From Selenomonas dianae (lineage in GTDB: Bacteria > Bacillota > Negativicutes > Selenomonadales > Selenomonadaceae): a stretch of DNA of 64,000 nucleotides. The stretch covers positions 248,001 through 312,000 of the forward strand of contig NZ_CP128650.1 of NCBI RefSeq assembly GCF_030644225.1, given 5' to 3'. Both the position numbers and the translations under genes were made by a program. Under the pieces are notes generated by a model, which saw only the letters and a program-made list of their open reading frames with translations, was not told the DNA's origin and did not search any database. Positions 43,714 to 51,065 of this stretch are shown here, piece by piece (position 1 is the first letter of the stretch; each line of letters opens with the position of its first letter).

Positions 43714-44583
43714 ATGGAGACTGAGGCAGCGGCGGCCGCCGTGCAGACGGCGGGGTTCATACACCCTGTCATGGCAGATGTGATGACGATATTGTCGTTT
43801 GTCCTTGTTATGGCGAGCGTCGGTATTGCCGCCATTGCAACGCATTATGCGTGGCGGCAGACGGGCGGTACGGTCGATGTGATCGAGGGACACGTTTCAT
43901 GGCTGCGCACGGAGGCGGAGCGTCTGGCGGCAGAGATCCAGGCATCTGTAACGAAGGATTCTCAGACGGCGGAGGAGCTTGCAAAGCTCAAGGAGCAGGT
44001 CAGTCTGCTGGAGATCCGCATCCTGCAGGTCGAGGAGCAGGCAAAGCAGTTTGCCGTGGACATCGAGGCACTCAAGGAGCGTCCTGCCGCAGCACCGGAA
44101 CCCGAGCCCGAGCCGGAGGAGGAGATCGACCTCGATGCCCTGCTTGAGAGTAAACCCATCTGGCAGGATCTCCTTGACGACTATCACGCACTGCGCGAAA
44201 CTTTTTCGCCCGAGCGCGGCGTAGAACTGTGCGCCCCCTTTATCGCCAAGTACGGGCTGCACCTCCTCATTTGCTCGGATCATACCGCCGTCGAGAACGG
44301 CAAGGCAATGCCGAAGTTCGAGACCGTCGAGGATCTGAACGATGCCACGTTCTGGGCGTACGACATCCCGGGACAGCCGAACGACTTCGCCGTTCTCCCG
44401 AGCCCCATGTTCCCGTACGATCAGAAGATGCACGAGGAAGCGGGGATGAAGGAAACCTTCGCCGCACGCTACGAGACGGGCAAGAGCTACGACCGCCTTA
44501 CCGTCGAGATGCCTGCGCTCTTCTCTCTGAAGGGCAGCCAGTGGAACATCGAGCAGCCGGGGCTTCTGAAGCTTGAGGAGTGA
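43714..44583 (+). CDS. Membrane-anchored coiled-coil protein of unknown function
   Basis: A 289-residue protein. One transmembrane helix (about 20-45) is followed by a coiled coil (about 55-125: HVSWLRTEAERLAAEI ... LKEQVSLLEIRILQVEEQA), an acidic Pro/Glu linker and a globular C-terminal domain from about 145 with FIAKYGLHLLICSDHT and FWAYDIPGQPNDFAVLPSP. I do not recognise the C-terminal domain. It is monocistronic and ends before a strong terminator. Confidence 0.65.
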   Translation: METEAAAAAVQTAGFIHPVMADVMTILSFVLVMASVGIAAIATHYAWRQTGGTVDVIEGHVSWLRTEAERLAAEIQASVTKDSQTAEELAKLKEQVSLLEIRILQVEEQAKQFAVDIEALKERPAAAPEPEPEPEEEIDLDALLESKPIWQDLLDDYHALRETFSPERGVELCAPFIAKYGLHLLICSDHTAVENGKAMPKFETVEDLNDATFWAYDIPGQPNDFAVLPSPMFPYDQKMHEEAGMKETFAARYETGKSYDRLTVEMPALFSLKGSQWNIEQPGLLKLEE

Positions 44584-44600
44584 GTGCTGTTGTGCAATGG

Positions 44601-44640
44601 AAAGAGCCGCACCGAGGCGTGATCTCGGTGCGGCTCTTTT
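44601..44640. terminator. Bidirectional terminator
   Basis: Long stem AAAGAGCCGCACCGAG/CTCGGTGCGGCTCTTT between convergent genes. Confidence 0.9.
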
Positions 44641-44660
44641 GCGTGTGATGCGAACTGTTG

Positions 44661-45914
44661 TCATTCTTTGAGGCATGCCTGTAAAAGAATCTGATTGATG
44701 AGGATGTCGATGTTTGCGGGGGCAATGGCAGCACCGTTCGTTAGGGCTTTCCATGCGCCCGCGTAGTCCTTCGTGCGGATGAGGGCGACGGCGAGGGCGC
44801 TGTAGCTGTCCGCGTTCTGTGGGGCGCGGCGGACGGCGTCGCGCAGCGGAGTAACCGCCTTCGCGGGGCTGTTCTCAGCGAGGAGGGTGAGCCCGTAGTT
44901 GTGGAGGGCGGCGGCATCGTCGGGGGTGACCTTCAGATACACTTCGTAGGCGCGGCGGGCTTCCTTGACGTTTCCTGCGCCCGTATGGGCGAGTGCAATG
45001 CCGAGGTATGGCTCGGTGCGTTTCGTATTGCGCTTCCGTGCGGCGGTGAAGTCGGCAAGTGCCTCGGTGTATGCATTGCGATGGAGGTAGACGAGCCCGC
45101 GATAGATGTAGTTGTCGGCATCGCCCGCCTGCATGATGTGTGCGTTCGCGGCGCGCAGAGATGCATCGGAGCCGTCGGGCTGACGTGCGCGGTCGCGGAT
45201 GATGATGATCTCCTGCCCGTAGTTCTTGCCGGGGACTGCCCAGACACCATTGAGCTGTGTCCAGTGTGTGAGCTGTCCGTAGATGTCGGGGCGGTTCGTG
45301 CGGATGAGGTCGTAGCGCGGGTCGGCGATGGGGCTGCGCGGCGGCTCTTTGCGGCTGTAGGCAAGGAGGTGCTGGATGTGGGCGCGTGCGCCTGTGCGGA
45401 GGTCGGGGAAGGAGAGCCCCTTTACACCGTTTCCGGTCGCGCCAAGCCCGCAGAAATTATTTTGTTTCCAGTCGACATCGCCACCGTACGCAAAGAAGCC
45501 CGTTTCCTTGAACGCCTGTGCGAGTGCGAGATCGGCACGCACACCCTCGTGCTCTGCCTCCTCGTAGTAGGCATGGACGAGTTCCTCGGGCGTACCCGTG
45601 AGCTTCGGCTTCGGGTTGCGGCGCAGGAGGTAGGCGAGCATCTGCTCCTCGGTCGCCGCCGCCTCGCCCATGATGGTGATTTCCGTCGGCTCTGCGGTGG
45701 GCATTGGGAGGATGTCGAGGTTTGCCGCCGGTACGGCGAAGTGCAGCCCTGCGGCAAGTTTTGCATCCACGGTCATCCCCTGCGGAATCGTGGCGGGAAA
45801 TGCGGGACGTGGGATGCTCGGCGCGGGTTCGGTCTGTGCCGCATACGCAGGGGCGGCACAGAGGAGTGCGGCAGCGGCGAGGGCTGCGGAGAGGTTTTTG
45901 CGGAACACAGGCAT
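44661..45914 (-). CDS. Exported glucosaminidase-like domain fused to TPR repeats
   Basis: A 417-residue exported protein. Signal peptide 1-25; a linker; a glucosaminidase-type domain at about 100-240 with ELVHAYYEEAEHEGVRADLALAQAFKETGFFAYGG (catalytic Glu in FKETGFF), NNFCGLGATG and GARAHIQHLLAY; then TPR repeats to the end (YIYRGLVYLHRNAYTEALADF, AYEVYLKVTPDDAAALHNYGLTLL, AVRRAPQNADSYSALAVALI). The domain cuts peptidoglycan glycan strands in relatives. A hydrolase plus TPR in one chain suggests recruitment to a cell-wall complex. Confidence 0.85.
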   Translation of the reverse strand: MPVFRKNLSAALAAAALLCAAPAYAAQTEPAPSIPRPAFPATIPQGMTVDAKLAAGLHFAVPAANLDILPMPTAEPTEITIMGEAAATEEQMLAYLLRRNPKPKLTGTPEELVHAYYEEAEHEGVRADLALAQAFKETGFFAYGGDVDWKQNNFCGLGATGNGVKGLSFPDLRTGARAHIQHLLAYSRKEPPRSPIADPRYDLIRTNRPDIYGQLTHWTQLNGVWAVPGKNYGQEIIIIRDRARQPDGSDASLRAANAHIMQAGDADNYIYRGLVYLHRNAYTEALADFTAARKRNTKRTEPYLGIALAHTGAGNVKEARRAYEVYLKVTPDDAAALHNYGLTLLAENSPAKAVTPLRDAVRRAPQNADSYSALAVALIRTKDYAGAWKALTNGAAIAPANIDILINQILLQACLKE

Positions 45915-45946
45915 TTTCCTTTCGGTGAAAGATGTTCATCTGTGCA

Positions 45947-46112
45947 GTGCAAGCTCCACGCGAACACCTCGTTACGCAAGTGATCGTGCGCTTGTACGCT
46001 TAAATACCGTCGGACTTCTTAAACGCGCTTCGCTTGAACGAAAGAAATCCGACGGGGCGTACCACGCACTTTACTTACTTGCTCCACTAGGGTTCGCTTA
46101 GGGGCTTTGCAC
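45947..46112. repeat. Dispersed palindromic repeat, copy near 46.0 kb
   Basis: 166 bp with inverted ends GTGCAAGC/GCTTTGCAC. Compared with the copy at 50.9 kb, both strands of the inner stems change together: GTCGGA/TCCGAC here against TGCGGA/TCCGCA there, and GTACG/CGTAC against TCTGCC/GGCAGA. Confidence 0.85.
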
Positions 46113-46137
46113 GATACGAATCATACATTGCGGAACA

Positions 46138-46914
46138 TCACTTCGCCCCGTAGAGCATACCGATGCCGCGCATCATGAAGCGGACAGGCGCGGGCATGGG
46201 GATGTTTCGCTCGGTGTTCGGGAGATAGGAGATGTCGGCGATGCCCTTCTCCCGCAGGTAGGCGACGAATTCGTCCATGTCGCCGTACATATCCTTGTTT
46301 CCAAACGTATCGTGCAGAGCGAACGCGCCGCCCTTTTTCAGTACGCGCAGAGCCTCCTCCACGAGCATGAATTTATCCTTTTGCGTACGTACTTCGTGAA
46401 AGACGAAGTTGCTCACAACAGCGTCGAAATGATTGTCGGGGAAGTCGAGTTTTGCTGCGTCGCCGTGCCGAAATGTGCAGCGATCAGCAACGCCCTCGGC
46501 GGCGGCGTTTGCCTCGCACTGCGCCTGTCCGTAGTTCCACATCGGCGGCCAGTAGTCGATGCCATGGATCTCGGCGAGCGGGAAGTGTTTCGCCGCCGCA
46601 ATGCTCAGGGCGCCCGAGCCGCAGCCGACTTCGAGGATGTTTCCGATACCGTCCCACGGCAGTCGGTCGAGCAAATAGCTGTGGATGCGGCGCATGAGTC
46701 CGCCGCCCTCGAAGTCGAAGACGCGACGGCAGTAGTACATATAGAGAACGACGACGGTCGCGACGAAGGAGAGAATGGCGAGGATGAAGAAGGGGGCAGT
46801 CACGCGGTCATATATGAGCGCATAGAGCGTGGTGAGCACGTAGAGCCCCCCCGCAATCCATACGAGGGTTTTCATCATCGGCGTGGAAATCCAGTTGCCG
46901 TAGTTCGTTTTCAT
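46138..46914 (-). CDS. Membrane-anchored SAM-dependent methyltransferase
   Basis: A 258-residue protein. Two N-terminal transmembrane helices (about 15-60: LVWIAGGLYVLTTLYALIY and APFFILAILSFVATVVVLYMYY) precede a class I methyltransferase: ILEVGCGSGALSIAAA (SAM motif I), IHGIDYWPPMW, GDAAKLDFPDNHFDAVVSNFVFHEV and LKKGGAFALHDTFG. ATG 46914 has AAGGAGACGG upstream. It overlaps the HD-domain gene by 4 bp, so the two are coupled. The substrate is unknown; a membrane lipid or quinone is a guess. Confidence 0.85.
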   Translation of the reverse strand: MKTNYGNWISTPMMKTLVWIAGGLYVLTTLYALIYDRVTAPFFILAILSFVATVVVLYMYYCRRVFDFEGGGLMRRIHSYLLDRLPWDGIGNILEVGCGSGALSIAAAKHFPLAEIHGIDYWPPMWNYGQAQCEANAAAEGVADRCTFRHGDAAKLDFPDNHFDAVVSNFVFHEVRTQKDKFMLVEEALRVLKKGGAFALHDTFGNKDMYGDMDEFVAYLREKGIADISYLPNTERNIPMPAPVRFMMRGIGMLYGAK

Positions 46915-47489
46915 AGTTCCGTCTCCTTCTTCAGCCCTGTAATCACTTCGTCGACCTCGCGGTTGACCTCTGCACGCAACTCTTTGAGTACGGGGGAGAA
47001 TGCTGCTTCCTTCACGCCGTAGGTGCGCTGCAGATCGTATTCGAGCGGCAGCCATGTGTTGGGGTCGCCCTCGTTGTGCGTGATGACCGCCTCCATGCGG
47101 TCGAGTGCCTTGACGATTTTCGCTTCCTCGGTTTCCATTGCGTCCATTTCAGCGAAAAGGGAGCGTACCTCTGCGGCGTAGGGGGCGGGCAGTGAGGCAA
47201 TCCATGCATCGCGGCGTTCATGCTCATGTGCGCGGTCGGCATCGGTCTTTTTAAATGTCGGTATATCGCCCGTAAAGACCTCGCCCATATCGTGCAGGAG
47301 CGCCATGAGGAGGACGCGCGTGAGGTCGGCATTGGGAAACTGGTCGCGCAGAAAGTACGCCATCAGCGCCATCCGCCAGCTGTGCTCGGCGACACTCTCC
47401 TGCCGGCCCGACTTCATCCACGCGTGGCGCGTGCGCTCCTTGAGCCCCGCGACGCAGTGAACGATGGCGAGATAGTCCTTTGGCGACAT
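46911..47489 (-). CDS. HD-domain phosphohydrolase (YfbR-like)
   Basis: A 192-residue HD-domain protein. The metal-binding residues are seen as the His of ESVAEHSWRMAL, the HD doublet in LLMALLHDMGEVFTGDIP and the acidic ALDRMEAVI helix. The order matches YfbR-like 5'-deoxynucleotidases and related HD hydrolases. It overlaps the methyltransferase gene by ATGA. Confidence 0.88.
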   Translation of the reverse strand: MSPKDYLAIVHCVAGLKERTRHAWMKSGRQESVAEHSWRMALMAYFLRDQFPNADLTRVLLMALLHDMGEVFTGDIPTFKKTDADRAHEHERRDAWIASLPAPYAAEVRSLFAEMDAMETEEAKIVKALDRMEAVITHNEGDPNTWLPLEYDLQRTYGVKEAAFSPVLKELRAEVNREVDEVITGLKKETEL

Positions 47490-47545
47490 AGCTGCTCCCT
47501 TCGTATGGTTGAGAAATCGTTTCTATTATAACATAGGGGGGAAAT

Positions 47546-47573
47546 AAAAAAACCCCGTCATGTAGACGAGGGG
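47546..47573 (-). terminator. Terminator overlapping the 3' end of the toxin gene
   Basis: Stem CCCC(T)CGTC/GACGGGG, loop TACAT, followed on the minus strand by TTTTTTT. The toxin stop codon lies inside it. Confidence 0.75.
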
Positions 47574-48145
47574 ATAATGCTATGAAGTTTCTGCCATTCC
47601 CGCATGGCAGATTCCAACTGTGAAAAAGTGCAATGTCTTTTTTGAACAACACCGGTCTTCTTTTGCTTTTGATATAATTTTTGCGCCTTGGCAAGAATCT
47701 TTTCCTTTATATCCAGACAAAACCGATATTCTTTGCGAAATAAATCGTAGTATCGACGATCTTGCAAGTCTTCAAATTCGATTCGTTCAAAACATCCCGA
47801 TGGAACGGGAATCATCTTTTTTATGTCTAAAACTGCCAATATGTGTATTTTCTCGTTAGAGGTTGATGCTTTGTAAATCTGATTCGGAAAATTTGTGTTG
47901 GAATCTACCATCTCATAGACTAAAAAGTGTTCATCAGTAACATTCTTCCAGCCTATATGCTTCGTTTTTGCAGAGGAAAGTGGAATAAAATAAGAATACT
48001 CCTCTAAACCGATGATAACACCGACGAACGGTTTCATGCTATTGTGATAGGAAGCGTTGTAATACACTTCGGAATCCGCATTATGCAGATGTTGAAGATA
48101 GTCAGGTGCGATGGAGTAAAATCCAAAATTCGTTATGTGAAGCAT
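47558..48145 (-). CDS. ToxN/AbiQ-type endoribonuclease toxin (type III TA)
   Basis: A 195-residue protein with the ToxN/AbiQ pattern: FYSIAPDYLQHLHNADSEV at the N-terminus, then KPFVGVIIGLEEYSYFIPLSSAKTKH, where PLSSAK (S57, S58, K60) aligns with the PLTSPK active site of ToxN, then ILAVLDIKKMIPVP and a C-terminal YYDLFRKEYRFC helix. Size fits the family (about 170-200). GGAGG precedes ATG 48145. The coding DNA is AT-rich against its surroundings, a sign of transfer. Such toxins cut RNA and abort phage infection. The upstream repeats supply the RNA antitoxin. Confidence 0.88.
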   Translation of the reverse strand: MLHITNFGFYSIAPDYLQHLHNADSEVYYNASYHNSMKPFVGVIIGLEEYSYFIPLSSAKTKHIGWKNVTDEHFLVYEMVDSNTNFPNQIYKASTSNEKIHILAVLDIKKMIPVPSGCFERIEFEDLQDRRYYDLFRKEYRFCLDIKEKILAKAQKLYQKQKKTGVVQKRHCTFSQLESAMREWQKLHSIIPSST

Positions 48146-48158
48146 AAAACCTCCAAAT

Positions 48159-48271
48159 GAAAACAGAGGGAATCATCCCTCTGTAAGCTTAAAGTTTCAC
48201 CTTTGGATTCAGGTAGTGAGACACCTACTTTAATGTTCCACCTTTAGCGGTAGCGGGACACCATCTCTTTA
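48159..48271 (-). ncRNA. Type III RNA antitoxin with two imperfect tandem repeats
   Basis: From a consensus promoter to a terminator hairpin (ACAGAGGGA/TCCCTCTGT, 48163-48184) placed just before the toxin gene. Two tandem repeats of 37-38 nt lie at 48226-48262 and 48188-48225; they share GGTGTC-C-CTACC and AAAGGTG-AAC-TTAA. This is the standard plan: repeats are cut into short RNAs that bind the toxin, and the leaky terminator sets the toxin dose. Known relatives with two or three repeats exist (CptI, antiQ). Confidence 0.82.
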
Positions 48272-48276
48272 CCCGT

Positions 48277-48305
48277 AGTATACTAAATTAGCAAAGCTGT
48301 GTCAA
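48277..48305 (-). promoter_or_regulatory. Consensus promoter of the type III toxin-antitoxin locus
   Basis: Minus strand TTGACA (48300-48305) and TATACT (48277-48282), exactly 17 bp apart; the RNA antitoxin repeats begin within about 10 nt of the start. Confidence 0.88.
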
Positions 48306-48377
48306 GGGGAAATGTATTCATACGACAGGTGTAGAACAAGTGAAATGCATCTGAAATGAAAGTGTTTCCCATTACCC

Positions 48378-48406
48378 TTGTCAACACGCCGCGCATATAG
48401 TATAGT
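48378..48406 (+). promoter_or_regulatory. Promoter of pheA-aroF
   Basis: TTGTCA (48378-48383) and TATAGT (48401-48406), 17-bp spacer, 24 bp upstream of the GTG start. Confidence 0.65.
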
Positions 48407-48429
48407 AGATTCCTATAGGAGGAATGTGT

Positions 48430-49287
48430 GTGAGACAGAAAATGGGCGTGCTCGGTCCTGTGGGGACGCACAGCGAGGCGGCGGCACGCTATCTCATGGC
48501 GTGGCAGAGCATGGATCGTGAGATCGTCTGCTTCGGCGACATCGGAGAGTGCCTGCACGCGGTGGAAACGGGGGCAGTGGATTCCGCATTTGTGCCCGTG
48601 GAGAACTCTCTTGAGGGTGCGATCGCTGTCACGCTCGATGCGCTTGCACGCTCGGATACGCTGCGCGTGCGGCGCGAGGTGATCTGGCCCGTGCACAACT
48701 ATCTGATGGCGCGGCGCAGCGATGGGGAGATCCGCGTGGTTTACTCGCACGCGCAGCCCATCGCACAGTGCCGCGACTTCCTCCTGCAACACTATCCGCA
48801 GGCGGAACTCATCAAGACGGCGAGCACGGCGCGCGCGGCGGAGATCGTCGGCGCGTCTCCGGTGGAGGCCGGAGCGGCGGCAATCTGTACGCGTCGTGCA
48901 GGTGTGCTCAACGGTTTGGTCGAAATCGCGGGCAGGATCGAGGATCGCGGCTCGAACTGCACACGTTTCTTCGAGGTCGTGCGAGATGGGGCTGCCATGT
49001 CGCACGTAGAGGCTGCGGATACCGTTCTCCTCGTCTGTCAGATTGACGGTACGCGTCCGGGCGCACTCTACGATGTGCTCGGCGAATTTGCGCATCGCGT
49101 GGTGAACCTCACGCGCATTGAGTCACGTCCCGCGCGGACGGAACTTGGCGCGTATCTGTTTTTTTTCGATCTCGATGCGCACAGCGCTGCGGATGCCGTG
49201 CGTGCGTCCATCAATGCCGTCGCGGAGAAGAGCGTGTGGCTGAAGGTGCTCGGTGTTTTCTCCGTACATACGGCGCACAATGAATAG
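48430..49287 (+). CDS. pheA: Prephenate dehydratase
   Basis: A 285-residue enzyme making phenylpyruvate from prephenate. The catalytic domain begins [17 protein letters not shown] and contains [19 protein letters not shown] and the catalytic-threonine motif NCTRFFEV (family TRF). A C-terminal ACT domain, with [26 protein letters not shown], binds phenylalanine for feedback control. I prefer GTG 48430, 7 nt after AGGAGG; the in-frame ATG at 48424 lies too close to it. It is 14 bp upstream of aroF. Confidence 0.94.
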   Translation: MRQKMGVLGPVGTHSEAAARYLMAWQSMDREIVCFGDIGECLHAVETGAVDSAFVPVENSLEGAIAVTLDALARSDTLRVRREVIWPVHNYLMARRSDGEIRVVYSHAQPIAQCRDFLLQHYPQAELIKTASTARAAEIVGASPVEAGAAAICTRRAGVLNGLVEIAGRIEDRGSNCTRFFEVVRDGAAMSHVEAADTVLLVCQIDGTRPGALYDVLGEFAHRVVNLTRIESRPARTELGAYLFFFDLDAHSAADAVRASINAVAEKSVWLKVLGVFSVHTAHNE

Positions 49288-49301
49288 TAAGGAGCAATGC
49301 A

Positions 49302-50336
49302 ATGGTTGTTATTATGAATGTGGATGCCTCGCAGGAGGATATTGACAGCGTCATTCGTGCCATCGAGGAGCAGGGGCTTGCGGCAAAGGTGATGGAGGGC
49401 GCACGGCAGAAGATTGTCGGCGTGATCGGCGACAAGACGAAGCTCGCGGCGACACCGCTCGATGCGATGCACGGTGTTGAAACGACGGTCGCCATCTCCA
49501 AGAGCTACAAGCTCGCGAGCCGCGAGTTCCATCCCGCGCCGACGGTGATCGACATTCGCGGCGTGAAGATCGGCGACGGGACCCCTGTCGTCATGGCGGG
49601 ACCCTGCGCCGTCGAGTCGCGGGAGCAGCTGCTCGAAACGGCAGAGATCGTGAGGGCGGGCGGTGCACAGTTCATCCGCGGCGGCGCGTACAAGCCGCGC
49701 ACCTCGCCCTATGCGTTCCAAGGGCTTGAGGAGGAGGGGCTGAAATATCTCGCCGAGGTACGCGAAAAGACAGGGCTTTCCGTTGTGACCGAGGTGACGG
49801 TGGTCGAGGCAGTCGATACCGTCGCCGCCTACGTCGACCTCCTCCAGATCGGCGCACGCAATATGCAGAACTTTGGCCTCCTGCGTGCGGTCGGGCGTGC
49901 GGGCAAGCCCGTCATGCTCAAGCGCGGACTTGCCGCGACCATCGACGAGTGGCTGAATGCGGCAGAGTACATCATGAACGAGGGCAACCCGAACGTGATC
50001 CTCTGCGAGCGCGGCATCCGCACCTATGAAACGTACACGCGCAACACGTTCGACATCAGCGCAATTGCGGCGATCAAGCATCTCTCACACCTGCCGATCA
50101 TCGCCGACCCGAGTCACGGCACGGGGAAATGGCGCATGATCAAGCCGATGTCGCTTGCCTCCATCGCGGCGGGCGCGGACGGGCTCATCATCGAGGTACA
50201 TCCGAACCCCGCGCGCGCCCTCTCCGATGGTCCGCAGTCGCTTACGCCCGAGAACTACCGTGACCTCATGGAGAGCGTGCAGAAGCTCAGCCGCTTCATG
50301 GCGGAGGAGAAGATCGCGCCGATGGTGATGGAGTAA
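49302..50336 (+). CDS. aroF: 3-deoxy-7-phosphoheptulonate synthase (DAHP synthase)
   Basis: A 344-residue DAHP synthase of the small, bacterial AroF/AroA(beta) type, first step of the shikimate pathway. An N-terminal ferredoxin-like regulatory domain ([18 protein letters not shown] ... VGVIGDK, about 1-70) precedes the barrel: [54 protein letters not shown] and [10 protein letters not shown]. The symbol follows Bacillus-type naming and is approximate. It is co-transcribed with pheA, linking entry and a phenylalanine branch. Confidence 0.95.
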   Translation: MVVIMNVDASQEDIDSVIRAIEEQGLAAKVMEGARQKIVGVIGDKTKLAATPLDAMHGVETTVAISKSYKLASREFHPAPTVIDIRGVKIGDGTPVVMAGPCAVESREQLLETAEIVRAGGAQFIRGGAYKPRTSPYAFQGLEEEGLKYLAEVREKTGLSVVTEVTVVEAVDTVAAYVDLLQIGARNMQNFGLLRAVGRAGKPVMLKRGLAATIDEWLNAAEYIMNEGNPNVILCERGIRTYETYTRNTFDISAIAAIKHLSHLPIIADPSHGTGKWRMIKPMSLASIAAGADGLIIEVHPNPARALSDGPQSLTPENYRDLMESVQKLSRFMAEEKIAPMVME

Positions 50337-50352
50337 CGTCATAGACATAGAA

Positions 50353-50386
50353 AACGGGACGATTCGAGCGAATCGTCCCGTTGTTG
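50353..50386. terminator. Terminator between aroF and ridA
   Basis: Perfect 14-bp inverted repeat AACGGGACGATTCG/CGAATCGTCCCGTT between convergent genes, followed by GTTGT. Confidence 0.85.
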
Positions 50387-50402
50387 TATCTTTGAAAAGG
50401 GG

Positions 50403-50774
50403 TCAAACCTCCGCAATGACCTCGATCTCGCAGAGTGCTCCTGCGGGCAGTGCCTTTGCGGCGACACAGGAGCGGGCGGGCTTCCCGGTGAAGTGGCGGG
50501 CATAAACTTCGTTGAACGCGGCAAAGTCGCCCATGTCCGCGAGGAAGCAGGTGGTCTTGACGACGCGCGAGAGGTCGGTGCCGGCGGCGGCGAGCACAGC
50601 TCTGAGATTCGCGCAGACCTGCGCCGCCTGTCCCTCGACGGTATCCGAGGTGATCTTTCCTGCGGCGGGGTCGATGCCGATCTGTCCCGAGGTATAGACG
50701 AGGCTGCCGACGCGCATCGCCTGACTGTATGGGCCGAGGGCGGCGGGGGCGCTATCGCTGTGAATCGTTTCCAT
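50403..50774 (-). CDS. ridA: RidA family enamine/imine deaminase
   Basis: A 123-residue YjgF/RidA protein that hydrolyses reactive enamines and imines formed by PLP enzymes. Motifs: PAALGPYSQAMRVGSLVYTSGQIGIDPAAG, VVKTTCFLADMGDFAAFNEVYA and the catalytic arginine in KPARSCVAAKALPAGALCEIEVIA. ATG 50774 has GGAGATTTT upstream; the open frame continues into a palindromic repeat but that is not coding. Confidence 0.95.
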   Translation of the reverse strand: METIHSDSAPAALGPYSQAMRVGSLVYTSGQIGIDPAAGKITSDTVEGQAAQVCANLRAVLAAAGTDLSRVVKTTCFLADMGDFAAFNEVYARHFTGKPARSCVAAKALPAGALCEIEVIAEV

Positions 50775-50810
50775 TGTAAAATCTCCTATCTCATCGGCTG
50801 TTTTTGTGTG

Positions 50811-50970
50811 TATGCCCCGCGCAAACACCTCGTTACGCAAGTGATCGTGTGCTTATCTGCCGAAATACCTGCGGACTTCTTAAACGCGCTTCGCTTGAAC
50901 GAAAGAAATCCGCAGGGGGCAGAACGCACCCTTTACTCACTTGCTCCACTAGGGTTTGCTTTGGGGCATA
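50811..50970. repeat. Dispersed palindromic repeat, copy near 50.9 kb
   Basis: 160 bp with inverted ends TATGCCCC/GGGGCATA. Nested inverted arms: CCT-GTTACGCAAGTGA with TCACTTGCTCCACTAGG, TCTGCC with GGCAGA, CTGCGGA with TCCGCAG, around an inner ACGCGCTTCGCTTGAACGA segment. It lies upstream of ridA. Confidence 0.85.
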
Positions 50971-51065
50971 TCACTACCATTCCATACATAATCCTATTTT
51001 CATTCGTAAAAAAGGAAGCCGTTTCGCAAACAAGCGGCTTCCTTTCATTTGTTATCGTTGATTTC

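Noticed and set aside
48188-48262. CRISPR array
   Set aside because: Only two adjoining imperfect repeats without spacers; they fit a type III RNA antitoxin.
50840-51061. Small proteins encoded within the palindromic repeats (ASLERKKS-type)
   Set aside because: The same peptide appears only because the repeat is copied; there is no ribosome site and the frame differs among copies.
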